Below the pieces are notes generated by a model. The model searched no databases. It had not been told where the DNA came from and saw nothing but the letters and a program-made list of their open reading frames with translations. Position numbers and translations under genes: made by a program. Below are positions 1 to 9,607 of a stretch of DNA of 64,000 bases, piece after piece. Positions within the stretch are counted from its first letter, which is position 1, and each line of letters opens with the position of its first letter. This DNA comes from an uncultured Flavobacteriaceae bacterium (GTDB lineage: Bacteria; Bacteroidota; Bacteroidia; Flavobacteriales; Flavobacteriaceae): assembly GCA_943787365.1 (NCBI GenBank), contig CALSMD010000007.1, forward strand, positions 124,001 to 188,000, written 5' to 3'.

Positions 1-11
1 AACATATAACG

Positions 12-1082
12 ATGACTGGCTTATTAACAATCTTAATTTTATTAGGGATCACTATTGCAATTTGGCAAATGGTCAAAATCTTTGATTTAGCACAAGTAAA
101 TAAAGATCTATCTCAAGTTGCAAACGATGGTGACAACAAAGTTCAAGGATACCTTATGTTAGCCTTTTTAGGCTTTATTTATGGGATCACAATTGTGTCA
201 TTTGCACTTTGGGGGGATTTACCTCTAACCTCTAATTCAGCTTCTGAACATGGCCCTGAAATCGATCGTTTAATGATCATTTCTATGGTGGTGATTTTTA
301 TTGTTCAAACAATCACACAGTTTCTATTACACTACTTCGCCTTTAAATACAAAGGAGAAAAAGGACGTAAAGCATTATTTTATGCAGATAATGATAAGTT
401 AGAATTTATTTGGACGGTTATTCCTGTGATTGTTTTGGCAGGACTTATAATGTATGGCTTATTCACATGGACGGACATCATGACTATTGACGAAGATGAA
501 GATCCAATAGTTATAGAACTGTATGCACAACAATTTAACTGGAAAGCACGCTATGCTGGTGAAGACAATGTATTAGGAAAAGCCAATGTGCGACTTATCA
601 ATCTTGATAATGCCAATATTTTAGGATTAGACGAAGCAGATCCAAACGCACAAGATGATATTATTACCACAGAATTACACCTTCCTGTAGGTGTTCCAGT
701 ATTATTTAAAATGCGATCACAAGACGTTTTACACTCTGCATACATGCCTCACTTTAGAGCGCAAATGAATTGTGTACCAGGAATGATTACTCAATTTGCA
801 TTTACACCAACAGTGACCACTGAAGAAATGCGATTGAATCCAGACATTTACGAAAAAGTAAGAAACATCAATAAAATCAGAGTCAATAAAAGTAAAGAAC
901 TACAAGCCAAAGGCGAAGAACCACTTGATAGCTATGAATTTGATTACTTATTGCTTTGTAATAAAATATGTGGAAAGTCGCACTATAACATGCAAATGAA
1001 AATTATTGTAGAATCTGAAGAAGACTACAACGCATGGTTACAAGAACAAAAATTATTTAAGAACTCTTTAGTTCAAAATTAA
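12..1082 (+). CDS. coxB: Cytochrome c oxidase subunit II
   Basis: Carries the CuA centre that takes electrons from cytochrome c and passes them to subunit I of the inner-membrane terminal oxidase. The 356-residue product has hydrophobic segments near residues 4-21, 48-68, 91-113 and 134-154, more than the two usual in proteobacterial CoxB. CuA ligands are visible: H241 and the CNKICGKSHYNM block (C316, C320, H324, M327). The Glu usually found in the CxExC motif is Lys here; as far as I recall this is common in Bacteroidota, and the Glu binds through its backbone. The start ATG lies 11 bases into the window, so the upstream context is not visible. coxA follows after 27 nt, so the two are probably cotranscribed. 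Confidence 0.95.
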   Translation: MTGLLTILILLGITIAIWQMVKIFDLAQVNKDLSQVANDGDNKVQGYLMLAFLGFIYGITIVSFALWGDLPLTSNSASEHGPEIDRLMIISMVVIFIVQTITQFLLHYFAFKYKGEKGRKALFYADNDKLEFIWTVIPVIVLAGLIMYGLFTWTDIMTIDEDEDPIVIELYAQQFNWKARYAGEDNVLGKANVRLINLDNANILGLDEADPNAQDDIITTELHLPVGVPVLFKMRSQDVLHSAYMPHFRAQMNCVPGMITQFAFTPTVTTEEMRLNPDIYEKVRNINKIRVNKSKELQAKGEEPLDSYEFDYLLLCNKICGKSHYNMQMKIIVESEEDYNAWLQEQKLFKNSLVQN

Positions 1083-1109
1083 AAATTAAAGAAATAACAA
1101 CATAAGATT

Positions 1110-2903
1110 ATGTCAGCACAGGTAGATACTCACGCACACCAAGACGATCATGGACATCATCCCAAAGAAACTTTCATAACGAAATACATTTTTTGTCAGG
1201 ATCACAAAATGATCGCCAAGCAGTATTTAATTACTGGGGTTATTATGGGAGTGATAGGAATTTTAATGTCTTTGTTAATGCGTATGCAAATTGCATGGCC
1301 AACAGAACCAAATGTAATTTTTGATGCCCTTCTAGGAAAGTGGGCACCAGGCGGTGTAATGGATGCTGATATCTATTTAGCCTTAGTAACCATTCATGGA
1401 ACCATTATGGTATTCTTTGTTCTGACCGCTGGTTTGAGTGGAACTTTTAGTAACTTATTAATCCCATTACAAATTGGAGCACGAGATATGGCTTCAGGAT
1501 TTCTTAATATGATCTCTTACTGGTTATTCTTTTTATCAAGTGTAATCATGATTATTTCCTTATTTGTTGAAGCAGGACCGGCAGCAGCAGGTTGGACAAT
1601 TTATCCTCCATTGAGTGCCTTGCCACTAGCGCAAGGAGGGTCTGGAGCTGGAATGACTTTATGGTTGGTGTCCATGGCTATTTTTATTGCCTCCTCATTA
1701 TTAGGATCACTAAACTATATTGTAACAGTTCTAAACCTCAGAACAAAAGGAATGTCAATGACAAGACTTCCCTTAACAATATGGGCGTTTTTTATCACTG
1801 CTGTGATTGGAGTCGTATCCTTTCCCGTATTACTATCGGCGGCCTTATTACTCATCATGGACCGTAGTTTTGGAACCTCGTTCTTCTTATCAGATATATT
1901 TATTCAAGGGGAAGTATTACATTATCAAGGTGGATCTCCCGTATTATTTGAGCACTTATTCTGGTTCTTAGGACATCCAGAAGTTTACATCGTATTACTT
2001 CCAGCCCTAGGAATTACGTCCGAAGTCATTGCAACAAATTCTCGGAAACCTATTTTTGGATACCGCGCAATGGTTGCCTCTATTTTAGCGATAGCATTCT
2101 TGTCAACAATCGTATGGGGACACCATATGTTTATCTCAGGAATGAATCCATTTTTAGGATCCGTATTTACATTCACGACCTTACTTATTGCCATCCCATC
2201 TGCTGTAAAAGCATTCAACTATATTACTACCTTATGGAAAGGAAATTTACAGTTGAATCCAGCCATGTTGTTTTCAATTGGCTTGGTCTCTACTTTTATT
2301 ACAGGAGGATTAACAGGAATCATACTTGGCGACAGTGCTTTAGATATTAATGTTCATGACACCTATTTTGTTGTGGCACACTTCCACTTAGTAATGGGGA
2401 TATCAGCATTGTACGGATTGTTTGCAGGAGTTTACCATTGGTTCCCAAAAATGTTTGGACGAATGCTTAATAAAAACTTAGGATACATTCACTTTTGGGT
2501 CACAGCAATATGTGCTTATGGCGTATTTTTCCCAATGCACTTTATTGGAATGGCAGGACTGCCAAGACGTTATTATACCAACAGTAACTTCCCATTATTT
2601 GACGACACTTCAAATGTTCAGATACTAATTACCGTCTTTGCACTTGTTGGTGGATTATTTCAATTGGTATTCTTATGGAACTTTGTACACAGTATGTTCT
2701 ATGGTAAAAAAGCAGAACAAAACCCATGGAGATCTAATACTTTAGAGTGGACCACTCCTGTAGAACATATGCATGGAAACTGGCCAGGAGCAATCCCTCA
2801 CGTACATCGTTGGGCTTATGATTATAGCAAGCCAGGTCATGATGAAGACTTTGTGCAACAACACATCCCTTTAAAAGAAGGAGAAGAAGAACTACAACAC
2901 TAG
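1110..2903 (+). CDS. coxA: Cytochrome c oxidase subunit I
   Basis: Catalytic haem-copper subunit that reduces O2 to water and pumps protons. The 597-residue, many-helix protein has the family ligands: H96 (HGTIMV, low-spin haem), H289 in HPEVYIV (CuB), H338/H339 (CuB pair), and H424 and H426 in VVAHFHLVMG (high-spin and low-spin haem). A His-rich N-terminus (residues 8-17) precedes the first helix, and a C-terminal tail follows the last one. It is downstream of coxB and closed by a strong hairpin terminator before ruvB. Other oxidase genes (subunit III, assembly factors) are not in the window. Confidence 0.97.
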   Translation: MSAQVDTHAHQDDHGHHPKETFITKYIFCQDHKMIAKQYLITGVIMGVIGILMSLLMRMQIAWPTEPNVIFDALLGKWAPGGVMDADIYLALVTIHGTIMVFFVLTAGLSGTFSNLLIPLQIGARDMASGFLNMISYWLFFLSSVIMIISLFVEAGPAAAGWTIYPPLSALPLAQGGSGAGMTLWLVSMAIFIASSLLGSLNYIVTVLNLRTKGMSMTRLPLTIWAFFITAVIGVVSFPVLLSAALLLIMDRSFGTSFFLSDIFIQGEVLHYQGGSPVLFEHLFWFLGHPEVYIVLLPALGITSEVIATNSRKPIFGYRAMVASILAIAFLSTIVWGHHMFISGMNPFLGSVFTFTTLLIAIPSAVKAFNYITTLWKGNLQLNPAMLFSIGLVSTFITGGLTGIILGDSALDINVHDTYFVVAHFHLVMGISALYGLFAGVYHWFPKMFGRMLNKNLGYIHFWVTAICAYGVFFPMHFIGMAGLPRRYYTNSNFPLFDDTSNVQILITVFALVGGLFQLVFLWNFVHSMFYGKKAEQNPWRSNTLEWTTPVEHMHGNWPGAIPHVHRWAYDYSKPGHDEDFVQQHIPLKEGEEELQH

Positions 2904-2930
2904 ATACTAAGCAACTAAATAATATATTTA

Positions 2931-2965
2931 AAAGCCTTTCTTAAAAACAAGAAAGGCTTTTTCTT
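2931..2965 (+). terminator. Rho-independent terminator after coxBA
   Basis: A 12-bp perfect inverted repeat (AAAGCCTTTCTT at 2931-2942 and its complement at 2949-2960) encloses a 6-nt loop and runs into TTTTTCTTT. It starts 28 bp after the coxA stop and overlaps the ruvB promoter region. Confidence 0.9.
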
Positions 2966-2973
2966 TATATTTG
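2966..2973 (+). promoter_or_regulatory. Bacteroidota -7 box TATATTTG upstream of ruvB
   Basis: TATATTTG matches the Bacteroidota -7 consensus TANNTTTG. Only 5 nt separate it from the ATG at 2979, so transcription would begin at or next to the start codon. I see no clear -33 TTG. The box lies directly after the T-run of the cox terminator. Confidence 0.55.
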
Positions 2974-2978
2974 TGTAT

Positions 2979-4001
2979 ATGAATGAAAATCTGGATCCAA
3001 CCGACGACCATTTCTCAGCTGAAGAACACGATATTGAAAAGGTATTAAGACCCCTTTCATTTGATGATTTTGCAGGGCAAGACCAAGTTCTTGAAAACCT
3101 ACAAATTTTTGTAGAAGCCGCTGTTGAACGCGACGAAGCCTTGGATCACACCTTGTTTCATGGACCTCCAGGACTTGGTAAAACTACCCTAGCACATATT
3201 CTTGCCAATGAACTTGGAGTTGGAATCAAAGTTACCTCAGGCCCTGTATTGGACAAGCCAGGAGACCTTGCAGGCTTACTTACCAATTTGGAAGATAGGG
3301 ACGTATTATTTATTGACGAAATTCACCGTTTGAGCCCAATTGTAGAAGAGTATTTATATTCTGCAATGGAAGATTATAAAATCGATATTATGATTGAATC
3401 TGGACCCAATGCACGCACGGTTCAAATCAACTTAAACCCTTTTACCTTAATAGGAGCAACAACAAGGTCTGGGCTATTAACTGCTCCAATGCGTGCCCGA
3501 TTTGGTATTAGCAGTCGCTTACAATACTATTCAACCGAACTGTTGTCAACAATCATTCAAAGAAGTGCAGAGATTTTAAAAGTCCCCATCAATATAGAGG
3601 CTGCTATAGAAATTGCAGGTCGTAGTCGAGGAACCCCTCGTATAGCTAATGCACTGTTACGTCGCGTTAGAGATTTTGCACAAATTAAGGGCAACGGGAA
3701 AATTGATATTGCCATCGCTAAATTTGGGTTGAAAGCCCTGAATGTTGATGCCCATGGATTGGATGAAATGGACAATAAAATTTTGACCACCATTATTGAT
3801 AAATTTAAAGGAGGTCCTGTTGGGGTCACCACCATTGCAACCGCCGTGAGTGAAAGCCCAGAAACGATTGAAGAAGTTTACGAACCTTTTTTAATTCAAC
3901 AAGGATTTATTATGCGAACCCCAAGAGGTCGTGAAGTGACCGAACTTGCTTATAAACATTTAGGACGTATCAAAGGCGATATTCAAGGAGGATTGTTTTA
4001 A
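2979..4001 (+). CDS. ruvB: Holliday junction branch-migration helicase RuvB
   Basis: AAA+ motor that, with RuvA, drives branch migration of Holliday junctions. I chose the ATG at 2979 (340 residues, beginning MNENLDPTD) over the in-frame GTG at 2973, because 2973 lies inside the promoter box and the ATG gives the family's usual N-terminus. Walker A (GPPGLGKTT), Walker B (DEIHRL), the sensor-1 region (GATTRSGLL) and the arginine-finger region (MRARFG) are intact, and the C-terminal winged-helix domain ends in GGLF. The partner gene ruvA is about 5.6 kb downstream in a separate unit. Confidence 0.97.
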   Translation: MNENLDPTDDHFSAEEHDIEKVLRPLSFDDFAGQDQVLENLQIFVEAAVERDEALDHTLFHGPPGLGKTTLAHILANELGVGIKVTSGPVLDKPGDLAGLLTNLEDRDVLFIDEIHRLSPIVEEYLYSAMEDYKIDIMIESGPNARTVQINLNPFTLIGATTRSGLLTAPMRARFGISSRLQYYSTELLSTIIQRSAEILKVPINIEAAIEIAGRSRGTPRIANALLRRVRDFAQIKGNGKIDIAIAKFGLKALNVDAHGLDEMDNKILTTIIDKFKGGPVGVTTIATAVSESPETIEEVYEPFLIQQGFIMRTPRGREVTELAYKHLGRIKGDIQGGLF

Positions 4002-4017
4002 GATTAATTTTAAAATA

Positions 4018-4041
4018 GTGTCAGGCTGAACGTCGAAGCCC
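4018..4041 (+). repeat. REP-like repeat, left flank of the GIY-YIG remnant
   Basis: The sequence TGTCAGGCTGA...CGAAGCC lies 17 bp after the ruvB stop. It resembles, inverted and imperfectly, the repeat at 4379-4403: both share TGTCA, CTGA and CGAAG in order. The two arms bracket the decayed GIY-YIG reading frame. From memory, similar repeats are dispersed in flavobacterial genomes; that needs a genome search. Confidence 0.55.
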
Positions 4042-4057
4042 TAAAAAAGTTTTTATT

Positions 4058-4369
4058 ATGTATTTATAGTACGTATACATTCTTAAATGCTCTGATGAAG
4101 CTTATTATACAGGTATAACAAACAATTTAGAAAAAAGGTTCAACGAACATCAATTTGGATTTAACAAAGAGGCATATACTTATAACAGAAGACCTTCGGT
4201 TTTAGCATTTCATCAAGAATTTAACGATGTTTTGCAAGCAATTTATTTTGAAAAGAAAATTAAAGGATGGACTCGATTGAAAAAATAAGCCTTCATAAAT
4301 GGAGATTTTGATATGTTGCAAATCCTTTCAGAATGTAGGAATGCAACACATTATAAAAATATGGATTAG
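4058..4369 (+). pseudogene. Decayed small GIY-YIG endonuclease gene
   Basis: One continuous frame from ATG 4058 to TAG 4367-4369 encodes a recognisable small GIY-YIG protein but is broken by TAG at 4067-4069 and TAA at 4286-4288. Between the stops it reads YVYILKCSDEAYYTGITNNL, then the RF..HQ, YNRRP and FEKKIKGW blocks typical of stand-alone GIY-YIG proteins of roughly 90-100 residues. After the second stop the family C-terminus continues in frame (AFINGDFDML, then CRNATHYKNM). Two nonsense codons without a frameshift suggest recent decay by point mutation. REP-like repeats flank it, so it may be a remnant of a mobile element. It fills the only stretch over 300 bp without an intact gene. Confidence 0.8.
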
Positions 4370-4378
4370 TTGATTTAG

Positions 4379-4403
4379 CACTTCGGCTGCGCTCAGTGTG
4401 ACA
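4379..4403 (-). repeat. REP-like repeat, right flank of the GIY-YIG remnant
   Basis: CACTTCGGCTGCGCTCAG followed by TGTGACA is the inverted counterpart of the arm at 4018-4041. It ends 5 nt before the queG ATG, so the element has replaced or become the queG leader. Confidence 0.6.
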
Positions 4404-4408
4404 TTAAA

Positions 4409-5335
4409 ATGAATTTAAAAAACCATTATACTAGCTTAATAAAATCTGAGGCCAAACGCCTGGGGTTTTTATCTTGTGGTGTGAGCAAGGCCGGTTTTTT
4501 AGAAGAAGAAGCACCCCGTTTGGAGTCTTGGCTTAAAACGAATAGCCATGGCAAAATGCAATACATGGAAAATCATTTTGACAAACGTTTGGACCCTACA
4601 TTGTTAGTAGAAGACTCCAAAAGTGTTGTGTCATTAATCTATAATTATTTTCCTGAAGATACTCAACACGATCCAGAAGCTCCAAAAATAAGTAAGTATG
4701 CCTACGGTAGAGATTATCATTTTGTAATTAAAGATAAACTCAAACAACTTCTCGAATTTATTAAGGCAGAAATAGGGGAGGTGCATGGTCGTGCTTTTGT
4801 GGACTCCGCTCCAATTTTAGAAAAAGCATGGGCCAAAAAATCAGGACTAGGATGGATTGGAAAACACAGCAATTTACTGACCCAGCAAGTCGGTTCTTTT
4901 TATTTCATTGCAGAACTAATTATTGATTTAGAATTGGATTACGATTTGCCTGTAACAGACCATTGTGGCAGTTGTACAGCTTGTATAGATGCTTGTCCAA
5001 CTGAAGCAATTACTTCAGAATATGGCGTTGATGGGAGTAAATGTATCTCCTATTTTACCATAGAACTCAAAGAGCAAATTCCCTCCGAAATGAAAGGACA
5101 ATTTGATAACTGGATGTTTGGCTGTGATGTATGTCAGGATGTGTGTCCATGGAATCGATTTTCAAAAGCACATAACGAACCCTTATTCAATCCCAAACCT
5201 GAATTGTTGTCCATGACCAAAAAAGATTGGGAAGAAATTACACAAGAAACATTCAGTAAAGTATTTCAACATTCAGCTGTAAAACGCACAAAATTTTCAG
5301 GACTAAAAAGAAATATTGAGTTTTTAAAAGACTAG
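4409..5335 (+). CDS. queG: Epoxyqueuosine reductase QueG
   Basis: Cobalamin-dependent iron-sulfur enzyme that reduces epoxyqueuosine to queuosine in tRNA. The 308-residue protein has the first [4Fe-4S] motif C186-x2-C189-x2-C192-x3-C196-P and the second cluster C239-x2-C242-x3-C246-P, plus a further Cys in KCISYFT. The segment [20 protein letters not shown], with its conserved Asp, is typical of the family. It lacks the C-terminal HEAT-repeat extension of some proteobacterial QueG proteins. The ATG follows a REP-like repeat by 5 nt and no promoter box is obvious, so expression may depend on read-through from ruvB. Confidence 0.95.
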   Translation: MNLKNHYTSLIKSEAKRLGFLSCGVSKAGFLEEEAPRLESWLKTNSHGKMQYMENHFDKRLDPTLLVEDSKSVVSLIYNYFPEDTQHDPEAPKISKYAYGRDYHFVIKDKLKQLLEFIKAEIGEVHGRAFVDSAPILEKAWAKKSGLGWIGKHSNLLTQQVGSFYFIAELIIDLELDYDLPVTDHCGSCTACIDACPTEAITSEYGVDGSKCISYFTIELKEQIPSEMKGQFDNWMFGCDVCQDVCPWNRFSKAHNEPLFNPKPELLSMTKKDWEEITQETFSKVFQHSAVKRTKFSGLKRNIEFLKD

Positions 5336-5453
5336 TGTTAAAATCTTTATTAATTTTATAACCCTAAATTATAAAGTTAATCCTAAATGTTATAATTAAT
5401 AACAATTGAGGTAATGATTAAAATAGTCCCCTTTTTAAACTAAAACTACAATC

Positions 5454-7151
5454 ATGAACAAAACCATCTCTCTCCTGCTCATTTCAATTTTATGTATTCA
5501 GTGCAACACAAAAGTTAAGACGCTCCCAGTTGACAAAACCCATGGTCTTATTGTAGAAAAAGCCATGGTGGTTTCCGCTAGAGAAGAAGCCTCCAAAATA
5601 GGGGTTTCGATTATGAAGCAAGGCGGAAATGCTTTTGATGCCATGATTGCGACCGATTTAGCATTGTTAGTCTCATATCCCGTAGCAGGCAATATTGGTG
5701 GTGGTGGTTTTATGGTTTATAGAATGAAGGATGGTACGACAGGCAGCTTAGATTACCGAGAAAAAGCACCCATAGCAGCTACAAAAGACATGTATCTTGA
5801 TGAAGATGGAACTGTAAACCCAGTTTCAAGTAAAATAGGTGCTCTGGCTGTTGGTGTTCCCGGAACAATTGCGGGACTCTTCGAAGTCCATAAAAAATTC
5901 GGGTCACTTCCTTTTGAAAAATTGATAGATTCCGCCATAAAGCTCGCCAGTAACGGAGTTGTTGTAACAAAAAATCAAGCAAAATACTTAAATAAAAACA
6001 AACAAAATTTTAGGCAAGCTAATAAAAGAATTATCCTACTAGACAACAACTGGAAAGCAGGGGATACAATCAAATATCCCAAGTTGGCCGAAACATTAAA
6101 ACGTATTAAAGCAAATGGTCGAGATGAATTTTATAAAGGAAAAACCGCTACTATTTTAATTGATCAAGTTCAAAAATTAGGGGGTATTATGACCCTTGAA
6201 GACTTGGCTAACTATGAAGTTAAATGGAGAGATCCAATCACATTTATATATAAAAAACATAAAATCATTTCGATGCCACCACCTTCAAGCGGAGGTATTT
6301 GTATGGCGCAAATTTTAAAAAGTATAGCCCCTTATAACATCAAACAGTACGCGCACAATTCAATGGAGTACATCCAACTACTTGTAGAAGCAGAACGCAG
6401 GGCTTACGCAGACCGATCTTACTTTTTAGGAGATCCAGATTTTGTAAACATCCCAACAGACAGTTTAATGTCTGAGGACTACCTTAACAAGCGCATGTCC
6501 GATTTTAATTGGGAAAAAGCCACAAAGTCTAGCGTACTCACCAGAGGTTCAATCCCAGGATATGAAAGTGATGAAACTACCCATTATTCAATAGTGGATC
6601 CTTTTGGAAACAGCCTAGCCGTGACCACTACTTTAAACGCAGCTTATGGATCTAAAGTTTATGTTGAGGATGGCGGATTCTTTTTAAATAATGAAATGGA
6701 TGATTTTAGTGCCAAACCCGGAGAACCAAACATGTATGGTTTAGTAGGTGCTAAGAGCAATGCAATCGCTCCCCAAAAACGAATGTTAAGCTCCATGTCG
6801 CCAACTATTATTGAAACAAATGGTAAACTCAAAATGGTATTAGGGTCACCAGGAGGTTCTACGATAATTACGTCTGTGATGCAAAATATTCTGAACGTTT
6901 TGGAGTATAATATGAGCATGCAAGAATCGGTTACAAAACCACGGTTTCACCATCAATGGTTGCCAGATAACATCAAATTTGAAACCTCTTTTGACACCAT
7001 TGTTTTTAATTCATTAAAAAAATTAGGGTATTCTATAGATCATTCAAATTCACCAATCATAGGAAAAGTAGATGCCATTTTGATTATGCCTGACGGTAAA
7101 CTAGAAGGAGGTGCAGATCCAAGAGGTGATGATACAGCGGTCGGATTTTAA
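5454..7151 (+). CDS. ggt: Gamma-glutamyltransferase
   Basis: N-terminal nucleophile hydrolase that cleaves gamma-glutamyl bonds, for example of glutathione, in the periplasm or at the envelope; it is made as a proenzyme that cuts itself into two subunits. The 565 residues fit the family. The conserved DETTHYS motif places the catalytic Thr at residue 376; PSSGG and GSPGGSTI correspond to substrate-binding loops. The N-terminus is a hydrophobic signal segment with a Cys at residue 17, but Gln at -1 makes the lipobox imperfect, so lipoprotein status is uncertain. It appears to be a single-gene unit. Confidence 0.93.
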   Translation: MNKTISLLLISILCIQCNTKVKTLPVDKTHGLIVEKAMVVSAREEASKIGVSIMKQGGNAFDAMIATDLALLVSYPVAGNIGGGGFMVYRMKDGTTGSLDYREKAPIAATKDMYLDEDGTVNPVSSKIGALAVGVPGTIAGLFEVHKKFGSLPFEKLIDSAIKLASNGVVVTKNQAKYLNKNKQNFRQANKRIILLDNNWKAGDTIKYPKLAETLKRIKANGRDEFYKGKTATILIDQVQKLGGIMTLEDLANYEVKWRDPITFIYKKHKIISMPPPSSGGICMAQILKSIAPYNIKQYAHNSMEYIQLLVEAERRAYADRSYFLGDPDFVNIPTDSLMSEDYLNKRMSDFNWEKATKSSVLTRGSIPGYESDETTHYSIVDPFGNSLAVTTTLNAAYGSKVYVEDGGFFLNNEMDDFSAKPGEPNMYGLVGAKSNAIAPQKRMLSSMSPTIIETNGKLKMVLGSPGGSTIITSVMQNILNVLEYNMSMQESVTKPRFHHQWLPDNIKFETSFDTIVFNSLKKLGYSIDHSNSPIIGKVDAILIMPDGKLEGGADPRGDDTAVGF

Positions 7152-7249
7152 TTTAAATTTTTAAGCAAATCCTGTTTTTAGATTTTAGGGTAGGTTTCTA
7201 AGTTTTGTAAAAGAACAGCCATAAAATTTCATTATTAAACTGAAGTGTC

Positions 7250-7257
7250 TAACTTTG
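7250..7257 (+). promoter_or_regulatory. -7 box TAACTTTG upstream of malic enzyme
   Basis: Exact match to TANNTTTG, 18 nt before the ATG at 7276. No convincing -33 TTG was found at normal spacing. Confidence 0.5.
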
Positions 7258-7275
7258 TAGATCAAACCAACGAAT

Positions 7276-9558
7276 ATGTCAAAATTGAGTAAACACGATT
7301 TAGAAGCGCTCGCTTATCACCAAAAACCTTCTCCAGGAAAAATACAAGTAGTCCCTACAAAAAAATATGCAACCCAAAGAGACTTGGCATTGGCCTATTC
7401 TCCCGGAGTTGCGGCTCCTTGTTTGGCGATAGAAAAAAATCCATCCGACGCCTATAAATACACCGCTAAAGGAAATTTAGTCGCTGTAATTACAAACGGA
7501 ACCGCCGTTTTAGGGTTAGGAAATATTGGTGCAGAAGCTTCCAAACCAGTGATGGAAGGAAAAGGGTTGCTCTTTAAAATATTTGCCGATATTGATGTGT
7601 TTGATATCGAAGTAAATACTGAAAATATAGAAGAATTTATTCAAACAGTTAAAAATATAGCTCCTACTTTTGGAGGAATTAATTTAGAAGATATCAAAGC
7701 GCCAGAAGCCTTTGAAATTGAAAAACGTCTGAAAGAAGAACTCGATATTCCTGTGATGCATGACGATCAGCATGGAACAGCGATTATTTCTGCTGCCGCC
7801 CTATTGAATGCCTTAGAAATTGCTGAAAAGAACATCCAAGATGTAAGGATTGTAGTAAGTGGTGCTGGTGCTGCAGCTATTTCCTGTACACGGTTGTACC
7901 AATCATTTGGTGCGAAAAGCGAAAACATTGTAATGCTAGACAGTAAAGGAGTCATCAGAAAAGATCGTGAAAATTTAACGTCTCAGAAAGCCGAGTTTGC
8001 AACCCAACGAACTATTGATACTTTAGAAGAAGCAATGAAAAATGCCGATGTATTTATTGGTCTTTCGACTTCTGATATTGTAAGCCCAGAAATGCTCATC
8101 ACAATGGCAAAAAATCCAATTGTGTTTGCAATGGCAAACCCTGACCCAGAAATAAAATACCATCTCGCCGTTAAAACACGAGACGATATCATTATGGCAA
8201 CGGGACGAAGTGACACCCCTAATCAAGTCAATAATGTACTTGGTTTTCCGTTCATATTTAGAGGTGCCTTAGATGTGAGAGCGACTTCTATTAATGAAGA
8301 AATGAAAAAAGCAGCGGTCATTGCACTGGCCGATCTTGCAAAAGAACCCGTTCCAGAACAAGTAAATATTGCTTATGGAGAAACACGATTGACTTTTGGC
8401 AAAGACTATATCATTCCAAAACCATTTGACCCTCGTCTGATTGCAGCAATTCCGCCCGCAGTAGCAAAAGCGGCAATCGAAAGCGGTGTGGCCTTAGCAC
8501 CAATTACGGATTGGGAGCATTACGAAGACACCCTTTTAGAGCGGATGGGGTCCGACAATAAAATTGTAAGACTTTTATTTAACAGAGCAAAACTAAATCC
8601 GAAACGTGTTGTTTTTGCAGAAGCCGATCAATTAAATGTGCTTAAAGCAGCACAAATTGTTTTAGAAGAAGGGGTGGCAACTCCTATTTTATTAGGACGA
8701 CGAGATGAAATAGAACGTTTGATGGAAGAATTGGAATTTGATGATGAAGTGTTGATTATCGACCCAAAATCCGATGAAAGTAGTATTCAAAAAAATAAAT
8801 ACGCTGAAATATATTGGAAACAACAACAGCGAAAAGGCATTACACTTTTAGCGGCTCAAAAATTAATGCGTGAACGTAATTATTTTGCGGCAATGATGGT
8901 AAATGAAGGGGATGCTGATGCCCTTGTTTCTGGATATTCTACTAATTATGGATCCGTACTAAAACCAATGTTGAATTTAATTGGGATGGCACCCGGAACC
9001 ACACGAATTGCCGCCACTAATGTGATGATTACACAAAGAGGTCCTATGTTTTTGAGTGATACAGCGATCAATATAAATCCATCTGCAGATGATCTGATAA
9101 AAATTGCACAAATGACATCAGGCGTTGTTAAAATGTTTGGTATTGAACCTGTGATGGCGATGACTTCATACTCAAACTTTGGCTCATCTAAGGATAAAAC
9201 TGCAACTAAGGTAAGAGAAGCGGTTTCGTATCTGCATCGAAGACACCCAGATTTATTAGTAGATGGTGAATTACAAACAGATTTTGCGTTGAACAGTGAT
9301 ATGTTAAAAGAAAACTTTCCTTTTTCTAGACTAGCAAATAAAAAAGTAAATACACTAATTTTTCCAAATTTAGAATCGGCAAACATTACCTACAAATTGT
9401 TAAAAGAACTCAATAAAGCAGAATCTATTGGACCAATTGTGATGGGATTACGCAAGCCTGTTCACATTTTACAACTAGGCGCCAGTGTCGATGAAATAGT
9501 GAATATGACTGCTGTTGCGGTCGTTGATGCACAGCAAAAAGGAAAAGCAGGAAATTAA
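7276..9558 (+). CDS. maeB: NADP-dependent malic enzyme with phosphotransacetylase-like domain
   Basis: Oxidatively decarboxylates malate to pyruvate, supplying NADPH. The 760-residue protein is a two-domain form: residues 1 to about 420 are the malic enzyme (SPGVAAPC near the start, NGTAVLGLGNIG, MHDDQHGTA, and a GAGAAA nucleotide-binding motif), and about 430-760 are a phosphate acetyl/butyryltransferase-like domain (NPKRVVFAEAD, ATPILLGRR, DTAININP). In this family the second domain is generally regulatory, binding acetyl-CoA, rather than an active transferase. It has its own promoter box and sits upstream of ruvA. Confidence 0.95.
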   Translation: MSKLSKHDLEALAYHQKPSPGKIQVVPTKKYATQRDLALAYSPGVAAPCLAIEKNPSDAYKYTAKGNLVAVITNGTAVLGLGNIGAEASKPVMEGKGLLFKIFADIDVFDIEVNTENIEEFIQTVKNIAPTFGGINLEDIKAPEAFEIEKRLKEELDIPVMHDDQHGTAIISAAALLNALEIAEKNIQDVRIVVSGAGAAAISCTRLYQSFGAKSENIVMLDSKGVIRKDRENLTSQKAEFATQRTIDTLEEAMKNADVFIGLSTSDIVSPEMLITMAKNPIVFAMANPDPEIKYHLAVKTRDDIIMATGRSDTPNQVNNVLGFPFIFRGALDVRATSINEEMKKAAVIALADLAKEPVPEQVNIAYGETRLTFGKDYIIPKPFDPRLIAAIPPAVAKAAIESGVALAPITDWEHYEDTLLERMGSDNKIVRLLFNRAKLNPKRVVFAEADQLNVLKAAQIVLEEGVATPILLGRRDEIERLMEELEFDDEVLIIDPKSDESSIQKNKYAEIYWKQQQRKGITLLAAQKLMRERNYFAAMMVNEGDADALVSGYSTNYGSVLKPMLNLIGMAPGTTRIAATNVMITQRGPMFLSDTAININPSADDLIKIAQMTSGVVKMFGIEPVMAMTSYSNFGSSKDKTATKVREAVSYLHRRHPDLLVDGELQTDFALNSDMLKENFPFSRLANKKVNTLIFPNLESANITYKLLKELNKAESIGPIVMGLRKPVHILQLGASVDEIVNMTAVAVVDAQQKGKAGN

Positions 9559-9607
9559 CACTCTCAACCCCTTTCTTTTTTCTTCTTAAAATATTGTATT
9601 ATTTTAG

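Noticed and set aside
8946-9386. Antisense reading frame of 146 codons inside the malic enzyme gene
   Set aside because: It lies fully opposite a conserved phosphotransacetylase-like domain, has no recognisable motif and no promoter box.
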